From contig OZ246981.1 of NCBI GenBank assembly GCA_965232455.1, forward strand, positions 3,782,001-3,846,000: a stretch of 64,000 nt of DNA, in the 5' to 3' direction. Source of the stretch: JBFGFX01 sp965232455 (GTDB lineage Bacteria; Pseudomonadota; Gammaproteobacteria; Steroidobacterales; Woeseiaceae). Within the stretch, counting starts at the first letter, position 1. Each line of letters opens with the position of its first letter. Below, piece by piece: positions 26,690-36,072 of this stretch. The position numbers and the translations under genes are program-made. Under the pieces are notes generated by a model that was given only the letters and a program-made list of their open reading frames with translations, had not been told where the DNA came from and searched no databases.

Positions 26690-27985
26690 ATGCCTAGCCC
26701 GGGCGGACAAACCCTCTTGAGGCAATCGCTGGCCGCGCTGGCGCGCGCCGGCGTCGTCCCGGACGTAGCGCCGGTGCTGGACACGCGGACAGCGCTTGTC
26801 GAACAGCGGCTTCGGGAGGCCGTACTCGACGAGATTCCGGCTTTTTCCGAATCCGGCAACCCGGACGTTCTCCCGCAGCTGGCCGAACACGCGGCGATGC
26901 ATATCCGTGAAATAAAACGACTGCTCGGCGGCGGGCACACCGGCGAATTCGATTTTGTCAGGGCGCACGCGCGGCGACGCGCCGAACAAAAGTTTCCTCT
27001 CGAGGCGACGCTGCACGCCTACCGCTGCGGTCACAAGGTTTTTTCCCGCTGGATTCGCGAAGCGGCCTTGTTCAACGAAAAACCGGATGCCAGGCAGACG
27101 GCCCAGCAGATAACTGCGGCTGTCGCCGACTTTGCGATCGAATACACGAATACGATCAGCACGATCGCCACGTCCGAGTACGTCAGCCGGACGCGCCGGC
27201 TGGCGGAGGCGGAAGGTGATCTGCGCACTGAACTGATGAACGTTCTGCTCGGCGGTTATGACGAATCCGACGGTCGTGTTGCCCGCATTCTGCGTCGAGC
27301 GGGATACCTCGAACAAAGAAAGTCGTATTGCGTCGCGGTATCGCAACCCACCGAACCCGCCGAAATGGACAATCCCGGTCGCGCGCAGCGGCTGGCGGAC
27401 GCGATTAGCCAGTCGGTGTCCGGGCTGCCGATCCGAACCCTGACCGGTATTCGGGAAAACCTTGTCGTTGCCGTGTTTTCGGCCACGCGCCGACTCTCCG
27501 GATGGACGCCCCCCAAGGCCACGCTCGCCGAAAGCGTCTGCTCGGCGCTCTGGAAAATCGGCCCGTACGCCACCATCGGCTTGAGCGGCGACGTGCCGTC
27601 GACGTCTCACGTCCCACGAGCGTTCAACGAAGCCCGGCTTGCGCTCGATTTCGCCGATATCCGCCATCGCGTTCTGCGAATTTCCGACATCTCCATCCGA
27701 CAGATGGTTTTGCGAACGGCACAGGACAATATGCAATCCACCTTACCCGGCTGGGTCGCCGAATTTCTGGCCGCGGACAAAAAGGCGAAAGGCTCGTTGA
27801 TCGATACGCTGCGCGCCTATGCCGACGCCGACATGAACACGATTCGCGCGGCGCAAGCATTGTCCGTACATCCGAATACCGTGTACTCGCGTCTGCAGCG
27901 CGTCAAAGATGCGACCGGCCTGGACGCCCTCAGGTTTCACGTACTGACCGAGCTTCTGCTTGCCGCCGATTACGAACGAATCTGA
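26690..27985 (+). CDS. PucR/CdaR-family transcriptional regulator
   Basis: A 431-aa regulator with an N-terminal helical domain (about residues 1-165) containing a segment like RsbR-type sensor regions (RAHARRRAEQKFPLEATLHAYRCG), a central GGDEF-like region, and a C-terminal PucR helix-turn-helix (DMNTIRAAQALSVHPNTVYSRLQRVKDATG). It is divergent from the YCII gene and ends exactly where the convergent PLP-enzyme gene ends (no intergenic base). The ATG has no obvious ribosome-binding site. Target genes are unknown; the two neighbours are the first candidates. Confidence 0.85.
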   Translation: MPSPGGQTLLRQSLAALARAGVVPDVAPVLDTRTALVEQRLREAVLDEIPAFSESGNPDVLPQLAEHAAMHIREIKRLLGGGHTGEFDFVRAHARRRAEQKFPLEATLHAYRCGHKVFSRWIREAALFNEKPDARQTAQQITAAVADFAIEYTNTISTIATSEYVSRTRRLAEAEGDLRTELMNVLLGGYDESDGRVARILRRAGYLEQRKSYCVAVSQPTEPAEMDNPGRAQRLADAISQSVSGLPIRTLTGIRENLVVAVFSATRRLSGWTPPKATLAESVCSALWKIGPYATIGLSGDVPSTSHVPRAFNEARLALDFADIRHRVLRISDISIRQMVLRTAQDNMQSTLPGWVAEFLAADKKAKGSLIDTLRAYADADMNTIRAAQALSVHPNTVYSRLQRVKDATGLDALRFHVLTELLLAADYERI

Positions 27986-29239
27986 TCAGGACAAAGCGTC
28001 GATCAGACGCTCGATGTCTTCCTCGTCGTTGAACACCGACGGCGAAATCCGTAGATGATACGGGGCGACGGTCAGGCTTATGTTTGCCTCGCGCATTCTG
28101 CCGCGCAGCGATTGCACGTCGCCGTCATGCCGAAACGACACCAGCGCAGTCCCGGCGTCGTGCGGCGTGATCGGCTCGAATCCAAGCGCCGGCAGCGCCC
28201 GCTGCAGCCGGTCGATCAACGGTTGCCGGTACGCCTGAATCCTGTCCGCGCCGACCGCGAGCAGGTAGTCGAGCGAGTGATCGAGCAGCGCGGCGACGAT
28301 GTTCGCCTGCGAACCCATCGCAAAATACCCTCGCGCACCCCCGACGTGACGGTAGTCGGTAACTGCATCGGCCTCGCCGGGCGCCGGAAACCCGAGGTCT
28401 GTGCGTTTGTCCAGCTGATAGTGCCCGAACCACGGCCGGCCGATGTCCTTCAGCCGGTCTTTTCTCGCGTACAAAAAACCAAGGCCCTGCTCTCCCATGA
28501 GCCACTTGTAGCTTGCCGTCGAACAAAAATCGACGCGCGACGCGCGCACGTCGAACGGCATGCTGCCAACCGCGTGCACGACGTCCGCGTAAACGTAAGC
28601 GCCGTGCTCGTGCGCGAGCCGACAAATGCGGTCCAGATCGTGTCGAAACCCGTTGACCATCGAGACGAGCGAGATGCTCACGAGACGCGTATCGCGATTG
28701 ATCGCTGCCTCGAATTGCTCCGCGCTTATCCGGCCGTCGCTGCCCGCACGTAGTGTAACGACGTCCATCCCGCGGTCGGCAAGCTGGGCATACGTCGGCA
28801 GGGAGCCGACGTAGTGGAGGTCGTCCGTGACGATTCGACCGCCGATACGGGGGATGTCGAGCGCCTTCAACACGAGATTCTCGCCCACCGTCGTACTCTG
28901 TACGAAAGCGACCTCATCGGATACCGCGTTGATGAGTTTGGCGTACTTGTTCAGAACGTTCTGGTAAGTGCCGACGTTCGAGAAATCGGTGTCGGTCGAA
29001 TAGGATTTGTAGTCCAGATAGCGACCTACGGCCCGTATCGCGCCGAGACTGACGGGGTGCTGGCTCGCGCTGTTCAGGTAGGTCCTGTTGAACGGTGCAA
29101 ACGCGGACTTGTGCGGCAGCGGGGAGCTGACGTCAAATTCGGCTGCCTTGTCGTCCGCGGAGGCGTCGGCGGCCGAATACGCCGCAGGCGCGAGCAGCGC
29201 CGCGGGCGCGGCCGCCAGGCAGGTACGACGAGTGATCAT
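27986..29239 (-). CDS. Tat-exported class V aminotransferase-fold PLP enzyme
   Basis: Fold-type I PLP enzyme (417 aa) of the class V aminotransferase/cysteine desulfurase/isopenicillin epimerase group. The N-terminus has a twin-arginine signal (TRRTCLAAAPAALLAPAA), so the enzyme should act outside the cytoplasm after folding with its cofactor. The Schiff-base Lys is Lys245 (ASYKWLMGEQG), with the PLP-ring Asp219 and nearby His (ADVVHAVG) in place. Pseudomonas PvdN, which modifies pyoverdine, is a known Tat-exported relative by architecture, but no siderophore genes are seen here. Substrate unknown. Confidence 0.85.
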   Translation of the reverse strand: MITRRTCLAAAPAALLAPAAYSAADASADDKAAEFDVSSPLPHKSAFAPFNRTYLNSASQHPVSLGAIRAVGRYLDYKSYSTDTDFSNVGTYQNVLNKYAKLINAVSDEVAFVQSTTVGENLVLKALDIPRIGGRIVTDDLHYVGSLPTYAQLADRGMDVVTLRAGSDGRISAEQFEAAINRDTRLVSISLVSMVNGFRHDLDRICRLAHEHGAYVYADVVHAVGSMPFDVRASRVDFCSTASYKWLMGEQGLGFLYARKDRLKDIGRPWFGHYQLDKRTDLGFPAPGEADAVTDYRHVGGARGYFAMGSQANIVAALLDHSLDYLLAVGADRIQAYRQPLIDRLQRALPALGFEPITPHDAGTALVSFRHDGDVQSLRGRMREANISLTVAPYHLRISPSVFNDEEDIERLIDALS

Positions 29240-29813
29240 GGCGGACCTCCGGAAACGATGGTTCTGGATTCAGCCGGGGTAGTGTAACAACTCACGCCCT
29301 TCCTTCGATGGAAGGCTATCGCGGCGCTTTGTTTCGAGGCGATTTTGAGCGTAGCGCGCGCGACGACGCGGATTCACGCAAACCCCGATCACCGATCGTC
29401 GCAGCGCGTCTCGAATACGCGGCGCACAGCTGGCAATTTTCCCGTTGTTTTAGAAAGCTCTCCAACGTAAACCTCCAAACCGAAACAGTTGCTAGAGGTA
29501 ACTGTTTGAAAAAAATATTTGCCGCAATTGGTCACCGCAAACCAACGGATTCCTTGCCGCGCCTGAAAAACAAAACGCGAGAAAATTGATGAACTAATGA
29601 CGATTACGTAGCGCAGCACTTCAAGTTGGGTCAATCGTTTCACGGTCGGATCGACGTTTGCGCGGTCTATCGGCAAAACCAAAACATGTTAGATTATGTT
29701 GCGTTTGAAATAGTGGGGAAAATACGGCAGTCCATGCTCTTTGGGTTCCTGGTCCGCACAGTTCGGCCGGTTGGCGATAACGATATTCAACATGCACGCT
29801 GACAATTTGGTTG
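29240..29813. other. Long intergenic region, no gene recognised
   Basis: 574 bases upstream of both the PLP enzyme (minus) and the histidine kinase (plus). It is clearly more AT-rich than its surroundings. Short open frames exist on both strands but look non-coding (no homology-like motif, poor start contexts). The only notable element is the inverted repeat at 29483-29507. Promoters for both flanking genes must lie here. Confidence 0.5.
29483..29507. repeat. Inverted repeat AAACAGTT-N9-AACTGTTT
   Basis: Two perfect 8-bp arms separated by 9 bases, followed on the plus strand by an A-run instead of a T-run. This makes it a poor terminator and a better candidate for a dimeric regulator site. 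It lies about 300 bases upstream of the histidine kinase gene. Confidence 0.45.
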
Positions 29814-31685
29814 ATGGATATTCGCACAGTTAAAGTATCCCTGGCAGTCCTGGCCGTCGCCCTGCTCGTTGGCGTTTTGTCGCTCCTGATTATCGAATCG
29901 AGAGCGGTCAAAGACGACTATTACGTGTCTCATGCGGAACGCATGAGAGCCGTCGAAACATCCGCCGCGGATATAGAGGCCGTGTTGGCGAGTGCGGAAA
30001 ACGCCTTGGAGGAAGGCGCCGGCGTTTCACTGTCGGCCGACCTGGCCCTCGCCCGGCTTGCGGAGAACAACCGGCTTTTGCAGGATCTCTCCGATATCCC
30101 GCGCACCAATCTCGAACTCTCTGCGCAGCTCGGCAGTTTCGACGCCGCGCTGCGACAGTTTGTGGACGGCGGACGGGAGTTGGTGCAACGGCAAAACGCG
30201 CTGGCCGCATCCCTTTCGACTCTGCAGAATGAATCCCCCGCCCTCGTCAAGCATCTTCGCGATCAGGGTTTGGCGGAGCCGTCGCAACGGGCCTTTACGC
30301 TTGCCGTCGAGCTATTCGAGTTTGCGACCGGTAACAGCACCGCCGAATCGGGCCAGATGTCCGCTCGGTTGGGCGAGTTCCGCAACGACGCTCTTGCGAT
30401 ACCCGCGATATCCGAGCGGGTGGTCGCGTTTGCGAACGCGGCGAACGCCGTGCTGGACGAGCGTGCCGCCGCCGAAGCCGCCCTGGTCTCCATCCGGAAC
30501 AGCCCGGCGATCGCCGAGTTGGCCGAACTGAAACGGGTTCTCGTCAACCTGAATCAGGACACGGTAGGCCGCTCCGAGCGCGCCGGACTTCTCCTGGCCG
30601 TTTGTGCGGTGCTGCTGCTGATCTCCGCGGCCTACGCAATTGCCCGACTGCAGTTCAGCTATCGTGAATTGAACCAGGTAAACGTCAAGCTGGAAGAACG
30701 CGTGCTCGCCAGGACGGAGCAGTTGTCCAAAGCCTACGACGATCTCAAGGAGTCGCAGGTACAGCTCATCCATGCGGAGAAAATGTCCTCCCTCGGAGAA
30801 ATGGTCGCCGGCATCAGCCATGAGATCAACACGCCTCTTTGGTACCTGATGAACAACTCGAGCGTCATCCGCGAACGTCTCGACGTCGTCAGCGAGCTGT
30901 GCGACGTGGCGGAACGTATGGTTGCTTCGGCTCGGTCCAGGACAAACGTCAACGAAACCGTAGGGCGCGGCCTCGTCGAGATGGACCGGCTCATGAATGA
31001 GGGTATTCGAGACGACATCGACGAGGCGAAGGGTCTGGTCCAGGACAGCATCGACGGACTGGACGACCTGACTGCCCTCGCCCAGGGCCTGAAGGACTTC
31101 AGCAGGCTGGATCGCGCGCAGCAGGGAGAATTCGACGTCAACGACGGGCTGGACAGAACCCTTTTGATCGCGAAAAACAAAATCAAACACAAAGCAACCG
31201 TCCACAAACACTACGGTGACGTCCCGAAGATCTTCTGCTCCCCTTCTCAGATCAATCAGATTTTTCTCAATCTGTTGACGAACGCAGTGGACTCGATCGA
31301 CGAGCGCGGCGACATCGTCATTCACACTTGCGAACAACACGGCAACGTGGAAATCAGCATAACGGACACCGGCTGCGGAATACCGGCCGACGTGCTGCCC
31401 AAAATCCGTAACCCGTTTTTCACCACGAAAGAAGTAGGAAAAGGGACCGGTCTCGGCCTCTCGATCGTTGACCGGATCATTGCCGAACACGGCGGCAAAC
31501 TGCGCATCGAATCCGAACCCGGCAAGGGCACGACCGTCACCGTGGTGCTTCCGGCGGCGCAGCATGAAGTCCTGGATATCAAAGAATATCAGCAAGACGC
31601 GGGCGGGACCGCGGCGGACATCGACGCCGCGGCCCATAATCTGAACAGCACATCGGAACATGACCGAAGGGCCATGTCCGCCTGA
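29814..31685 (+). CDS. Membrane sensor histidine kinase (HupT-like transmitter)
   Basis: A 623-aa two-span sensor kinase. An N-terminal helix (about residues 5-27), a helical periplasmic sensor region of about 230 residues and a second helix (about 258-280) lead into a coiled coil and the transmitter. The phospho-accepting His336 is in ISHEINTPLWYLMNN. The ATPase domain has the N box (NLLTNAVDSIDERG), G1 (DTGCGIP), F box (NPFFTTKEVG) and G2 (GKGTGLGLSIV). The transmitter resembles the HupT/NtrB-like class. The ATG at 29814 directly follows an in-frame TTG. The response regulator gene overlaps its 3' end by 26 bases, identifying the partner. Confidence 0.92.
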   Translation: MDIRTVKVSLAVLAVALLVGVLSLLIIESRAVKDDYYVSHAERMRAVETSAADIEAVLASAENALEEGAGVSLSADLALARLAENNRLLQDLSDIPRTNLELSAQLGSFDAALRQFVDGGRELVQRQNALAASLSTLQNESPALVKHLRDQGLAEPSQRAFTLAVELFEFATGNSTAESGQMSARLGEFRNDALAIPAISERVVAFANAANAVLDERAAAEAALVSIRNSPAIAELAELKRVLVNLNQDTVGRSERAGLLLAVCAVLLLISAAYAIARLQFSYRELNQVNVKLEERVLARTEQLSKAYDDLKESQVQLIHAEKMSSLGEMVAGISHEINTPLWYLMNNSSVIRERLDVVSELCDVAERMVASARSRTNVNETVGRGLVEMDRLMNEGIRDDIDEAKGLVQDSIDGLDDLTALAQGLKDFSRLDRAQQGEFDVNDGLDRTLLIAKNKIKHKATVHKHYGDVPKIFCSPSQINQIFLNLLTNAVDSIDERGDIVIHTCEQHGNVEISITDTGCGIPADVLPKIRNPFFTTKEVGKGTGLGLSIVDRIIAEHGGKLRIESEPGKGTTVTVVLPAAQHEVLDIKEYQQDAGGTAADIDAAAHNLNSTSEHDRRAMSA

Positions 31686-32946
31686 GGCCGTCAACACTGG
31701 CGTCGACCTTTTATCTCCAGATACTCAGTTGAAAAAGGATAGTCAATTGCAGACGAACAACGCGAAGAACAAGGCACGCGTCCTATTTGTCGATGATGAA
31801 AAAAGAGTATTGAACTCGATGCGGGGGATGTTCCGCAGGGACTTCGATTTGTTCTTGACGACGGAGGGAGCCGACGCCGTAAAAATCGCGGCGGAAACGC
31901 CCATCGACGTGATTGTCGCGGACCAGCGGATGCCGGGCATGACCGGTATCGAAGTCTTGGGAAAGGTAAAGGAATTTTCGCCGGATACCATTCGCATACT
32001 GCTGACCGGTTATGCGGACCCGAGTGCGGTCGAAGGTTCGATAAACGTCGGTGAAGTCTTCCGCTTTCTTGGTAAACCCTGTCCGCCGAAAGTGCTGCGC
32101 GACACCTTGGAACTCGCGGTGACCGCCACCCGGTCTGCAAAATCCGCCGCCAGTCCGTCCCCCGACGTCCTCGACGGCGATCCCCACACACCGCGGCTGC
32201 CGGAACCCGCGTGGAGAAGCGCCGCGCCGCTGCCGGCAGAACCGCAGGCGCCTCAGCGGTCTGCGTCGGCTGACGCTGTCGGAAGCGGCGCAGTTCCCGC
32301 GCCTGGAGCGCCGGAAATTGATCGGACCGGAAAACCGGCAATGCGGGATGAGGCGAGCAGTGGACTACTGTCTCGATTAACGTCCATCGGCGAGGTTGCG
32401 TTTGCGTGGGATTCGTACGGACGACGCCGTGACGCAGCCGGCACCGCACAGCCGGAGATTTCCAGCCGGGAAGCAGGGGTTGTGCTGTACACCGTGGATT
32501 CGCTATTTGCCGAAACCGCTCTTCGCACGCTTTCCGCGAATCGAAGCACTACCCTGGCAACGTCATTGATCAAAGTGATGCGGGCAATCGAGCAGCACCG
32601 CTGCGGCATACTGGTTACCGATATTTCTGGCAACAGCGCGCGGCTGCAGAGAATCATTTCGGCGCTGAAACAGGTCCGGCCCGAACTCGTAACGATTGCC
32701 GTGAGCGACACGCGGGACACGACGGAAATGGTCGAGCTCATCAATCACGGTCAGGTGTTTCGGTACCTCCGAAAACCCGTCTCTCCGGAGCAGCTGAGCG
32801 CCGCCGTAAAAGACGCTTCCGCCAAGAACCTCGAACTGCAGAACAACCCGGGGGCGCTGCGACGCCACACGGTAGCGGCGCCGATCGCCGGACCTAGCGC
32901 GGCCGACACGCTGGATCAGGTGCTGCGCGGCACCGAGAACTTCTGA
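31660..32946 (+). CDS. Response regulator with two receiver-like domains, no output domain
   Basis: A 428-aa protein. The N-terminal receiver (about residues 38-155) is canonical: acidic pair Asp45/Asp46 (LFVDDEKRV), phosphoacceptor Asp88 (VIVADQRMPGMTG), Thr116 (LLTGYAD) and Lys139 (FLGKPCPPK). A Pro/Ala-rich linker of about 100 residues follows, then a second receiver-like domain (about 270-400) with an Asp (LVTDISG), a Ser/Thr position (IAVSDTRD) and a Lys-Pro (LRKPVSPEQ) but an incomplete acidic pair. No DNA-binding or enzymatic output domain is visible. The upstream kinase overlaps it. It may relay phosphate or act through protein contacts; the TonB-domain protein encoded next is a candidate partner. 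Confidence 0.88.
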   Translation: MTEGPCPPEAVNTGVDLLSPDTQLKKDSQLQTNNAKNKARVLFVDDEKRVLNSMRGMFRRDFDLFLTTEGADAVKIAAETPIDVIVADQRMPGMTGIEVLGKVKEFSPDTIRILLTGYADPSAVEGSINVGEVFRFLGKPCPPKVLRDTLELAVTATRSAKSAASPSPDVLDGDPHTPRLPEPAWRSAAPLPAEPQAPQRSASADAVGSGAVPAPGAPEIDRTGKPAMRDEASSGLLSRLTSIGEVAFAWDSYGRRRDAAGTAQPEISSREAGVVLYTVDSLFAETALRTLSANRSTTLATSLIKVMRAIEQHRCGILVTDISGNSARLQRIISALKQVRPELVTIAVSDTRDTTEMVELINHGQVFRYLRKPVSPEQLSAAVKDASAKNLELQNNPGALRRHTVAAPIAGPSAADTLDQVLRGTENF

Positions 32947-33000
32947 ATCTGACGAAACGCGCATCAGACGAGCCGAAGCGGGGCAAACGAAACGAATCAG

Positions 33001-34350
33001 ATGACGGAAACGAAAGAGTACAGTTCGTTACCGCTGGTGCTGGCGGCCTCCGGCACCATCTTGTTGAGCGCCGCCATCGGCTGGTTCTTTTTGGGTTCAC
33101 CGGCCCCGGAACCGATCATTCACGAAAACGGCGCTGCTGTGCTTACGCCGGCAATCGAAGCCGACGACCCATCCGTTGGGCTGGCGCCAATCGACGTAGA
33201 CGACGACGTGCTCCTGCCGCCGCCGGCGCTTGCGGTGACGGAACGCCGCACGGACCCCGCTCCGGTGGACGTGGACTCCGAGTTGCGCAAAGCGCGTCTT
33301 GCCGCCGGCGCGGACATGTTGGTATCGCCGCCTGAACGCAACGCGCTTTACTTCTACGGGCGGATCATCGACACCGTTCCCGACCACGCAGAGGCCAACA
33401 GCGAGTTCGACGCGGTGCTGGCTCGCGTTGCGCTGATCGTCTCCGATCATCTCTCGCTCGGCAACTTCGACGATGCGTACAGTCTGGCCGTGCTCGTCGC
33501 CGGCCATCGACCGGAGCATCCGCTTGTCGGCACCCTGCGCACAAGCCTGAACGATCGTGCTGGCCGTCTTATCGACCTGGCGATGCAGCATACGCGCGAC
33601 GGCAACGACGATGACGCCGCCGCCGCGCTGGCCGACCTCGAGGCACTGCCCGGCTTTGACGCCGAATACGTCGCCGCGGCCCGGAATTCGATCGGGTCGG
33701 CGCGGCAGGCGCGTATCGACGCCGAACGCGACAGAATCGAAACAGAGCGACTCGCCGCCGAACTGTCGGTGATCGAGTGGACCGGGAAAGTCCGCGGAGC
33801 GATAAAGTCGGGCCGGCTTCTCTCGCCGGCAGGCGACAGCGCCCGCGACTATCTGGCCGAACGCGACGAACCCAAGGAATCGAAGGACGCGCTTACCGAT
33901 GAACTTCTCGCGGCGTTGATGGCCGCCGGCCAGCAGAATGCGGAAACGGGAAACGTGGTCGAAGCGGAATCGCTCATCAACGCCGCGAGCGACCTGCGTG
34001 CCGACGCCGCCGGTCTCAACGAAATTCGGGAGGTCATCGAGCAAAAGCTCATCGAGGCCGAGGGCGCCAGGGTTATCGGGATCAACAATTTCGTTCGCCT
34101 TAACACGACGCCGGCCCGCTACCCGCGCATCGCCAACCAGCTCAACATCACCGGCTGGGTTGACGTCGTGTTCACGGTAACCCCAATGGGATCAACGACC
34201 GACATTGCGGTCGTCGAGGCGGAGCCCGAGAACGTTTTTGACGAGTCCGCGATCAAGGCGGTGGAGCAATGGACGTTTCAGCCACGCCAGTATCGGGGAC
34301 GGTTGATCAACCAGCGCACATCCGCCCGTCTGGTTTTCCGCCTGGAATAA
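33001..34350 (+). CDS. TonB C-terminal domain protein with long helical periplasmic region
   Basis: A 449-aa inner-membrane protein with an N-terminal anchor (about residues 9-32, LVLAASGTILLSAAIGWFFLG). A periplasmic helical, TPR-like region of about 300 residues, rich in Ala and acidic residues, follows. The C-terminus is a TonB domain (about 360-449): RYPRIANQLNITGWVDVVFT, VVEAEPENVFDESAIKAVEQW, TFQPRQY. Classical TonB couples inner-membrane energy to outer-membrane receptors; here no exbB/exbD are adjacent and the gene instead follows a kinase-regulator pair by 54 bases. It may be a structural or signalling protein using the TonB fold. Confidence 0.85.
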   Translation: MTETKEYSSLPLVLAASGTILLSAAIGWFFLGSPAPEPIIHENGAAVLTPAIEADDPSVGLAPIDVDDDVLLPPPALAVTERRTDPAPVDVDSELRKARLAAGADMLVSPPERNALYFYGRIIDTVPDHAEANSEFDAVLARVALIVSDHLSLGNFDDAYSLAVLVAGHRPEHPLVGTLRTSLNDRAGRLIDLAMQHTRDGNDDDAAAALADLEALPGFDAEYVAAARNSIGSARQARIDAERDRIETERLAAELSVIEWTGKVRGAIKSGRLLSPAGDSARDYLAERDEPKESKDALTDELLAALMAAGQQNAETGNVVEAESLINAASDLRADAAGLNEIREVIEQKLIEAEGARVIGINNFVRLNTTPARYPRIANQLNITGWVDVVFTVTPMGSTTDIAVVEAEPENVFDESAIKAVEQWTFQPRQYRGRLINQRTSARLVFRLE

Positions 34351-34389
34351 GCCTTCTACCTGCCGGGTCAATCCGGGGAAAACGGCCCG

Positions 34390-36054
34390 TCACGCCGCTG
34401 GGCCGAATGTCTCGGAGCGAATGCGCTCCGGACGAACGCCGCGCCCGACGAGTGCCGCGACAACGTCCGCGAGAAAACCCGCTGGACCGCACAGGTAAAA
34501 ATCGGCGTCCAGGCCGGGAATCAGTTCTTCTATCAGATCACCGGTGACGCGGCCGCGCCGGTGGTAGTCCCAGCCTTTCCGATCGGTTTCGCGTGGTTGA
34601 CTGTACACGACCTCGAGGTTCAGGTTGTCGCGGCGGGCGACGACGGACCGAATCTCGTCGCTCAGAGGATGATGGGCGCCATCGCGCGCTCCGTGGATAA
34701 AATGCACGGAACGATTTCCGGCCTGATCAGCCAATGCATGCAACATGCTGACCATGGGCGTAACCCCTATTCCCGCGCTGACGAGCGCCACCGGCCTGTG
34801 ACCGGCCTCCAGCACGAAATCCCCGTCCGGTTTTCCGGAGTTGACGATGTCGCCGACGGAGACCTCGTCGTGCAGATAACGGGAGGCGATACCGCGGGGC
34901 TCCCGTTTGACGCTGATGCGATAGCGGGTTTCGCCGGGCCCGTTGGACAGGGAATACGTTCTCTTGACCGGTCGCTCGTGCCCGTCGACCGGCAGCTCGA
35001 TCGGCAGGTGTTGACCGGCCTCGAAGCTCGCCAGTCTGCCGCCGTCTCTTGCGTCAAAAACAAACGACGTGACGTCCTCACTCTCCTTGTTCTTCTCCAA
35101 CACCCTCAGCGAGCGGACCGAGCCCTTCGGCTCGCTCCAGCGCAGCGGTAGAACCCGGTCGAGCTGCACGACCTGCTCGACGTCGATCAGTACGAGGCGC
35201 TGTGCGCCGGCGAATTTGGCGACCTCGTCCGAATCCCAGTCAATCGACGCCTTGCCGCTGATCTGCAACAGACTGCCGTTGTCGAAATCGACGAACAACA
35301 GGGCGACACGAGGGTCCATGACCAGATTGCCGAGGGTATTAAAATGATTGTTGCCCGCGTAATCGGGGAACACCAGTCGCCTGTCGCTCTGCACCGCGAC
35401 GAAGCCCGGAGCCCCGCCACGATGAGATGCGTCCATGCCGGTTGTCGCGCGGTCGTCCTCGCTTCCTCCATAGCCGCTGGCGATAAAAAAGGTATCCGCC
35501 GAGGCAATCCAGGCCCGCATGCGCGAATCGAGACGCCGGTGGCGCGTCGCCGACGAGCTGCCCGGCGCGACGTCGACCGAGCGCCATTCGCGCTCGGTAA
35601 TGTACTGCGGGCAGTTTCCGAACGACTGGGAAACCTCGAACTTTATGACGTTCGCACCCGTCTCGGTAATGGTCCCATTGACGCGGTTGCGGCGCCGGGT
35701 CGAGAGTTCGATCCCGAGCAGTCCGAGTTCCGCGCCGGCCGACAGCGAGTCCTGAAGCGCATCACCCGGGAGAATCCCTGTGGCGAACGTCAGGCCGCGG
35801 TCGTCCGGCGACTGCACAAAGCCGGGCGGGCCAACCAGAAGCGTCGCCCAGGGCCGACCGGCCGGGTCGCGCGCAGCGGCGACGACAAACGGCAGTCTGG
35901 CGTAGAACTCACGGTGCTGATCGGGCATGAAAGGCCGGACGACCTGCTTCGCCCACGGCTCGATACGCTCTCTGACCCCCAAGCGCGACTGCACCGCTTG
36001 CTCACCGCGATGGAACGGAGAGGCGGCGTCGTTCGTTGCTGGGCGCGGCTGCAT
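34390..36054 (-). CDS. PNPOx-like / FNR-like flavin oxidoreductase fusion
   Basis: A 554-aa two-module protein. The N-terminal half (about residues 1-300) has the split-barrel fold of pyridoxamine phosphate oxidase-like flavoproteins (HREFYARLPFVVAAARDPAGRPW, VFPDYAGNNHFNTLGNL). The C-terminal half is a ferredoxin-NADP reductase-like unit with an FAD motif (RTYSLSNGP), an NAD(P) site (SAGIGVTPMVSML) and the terminal CGPAGF. Homologues I know of with this order usually carry a [2Fe-2S] ferredoxin domain at the C-terminus; here the protein stops right after the reductase (ETFGPAA), so an outside acceptor or the N-terminal flavin must take electrons. Adjacent same-strand VOC gene. Confidence 0.87.
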   Translation of the reverse strand: MQPRPATNDAASPFHRGEQAVQSRLGVRERIEPWAKQVVRPFMPDQHREFYARLPFVVAAARDPAGRPWATLLVGPPGFVQSPDDRGLTFATGILPGDALQDSLSAGAELGLLGIELSTRRRNRVNGTITETGANVIKFEVSQSFGNCPQYITEREWRSVDVAPGSSSATRHRRLDSRMRAWIASADTFFIASGYGGSEDDRATTGMDASHRGGAPGFVAVQSDRRLVFPDYAGNNHFNTLGNLVMDPRVALLFVDFDNGSLLQISGKASIDWDSDEVAKFAGAQRLVLIDVEQVVQLDRVLPLRWSEPKGSVRSLRVLEKNKESEDVTSFVFDARDGGRLASFEAGQHLPIELPVDGHERPVKRTYSLSNGPGETRYRISVKREPRGIASRYLHDEVSVGDIVNSGKPDGDFVLEAGHRPVALVSAGIGVTPMVSMLHALADQAGNRSVHFIHGARDGAHHPLSDEIRSVVARRDNLNLEVVYSQPRETDRKGWDYHRRGRVTGDLIEELIPGLDADFYLCGPAGFLADVVAALVGRGVRPERIRSETFGPAA

Positions 36055-36072
36055 CGTCGTTGAACCCGAACG

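Noticed and set aside
29308..29589. 93-codon plus-strand open frame in the long intergenic gap
   Set aside because: Composition and start context look non-coding; no motif.
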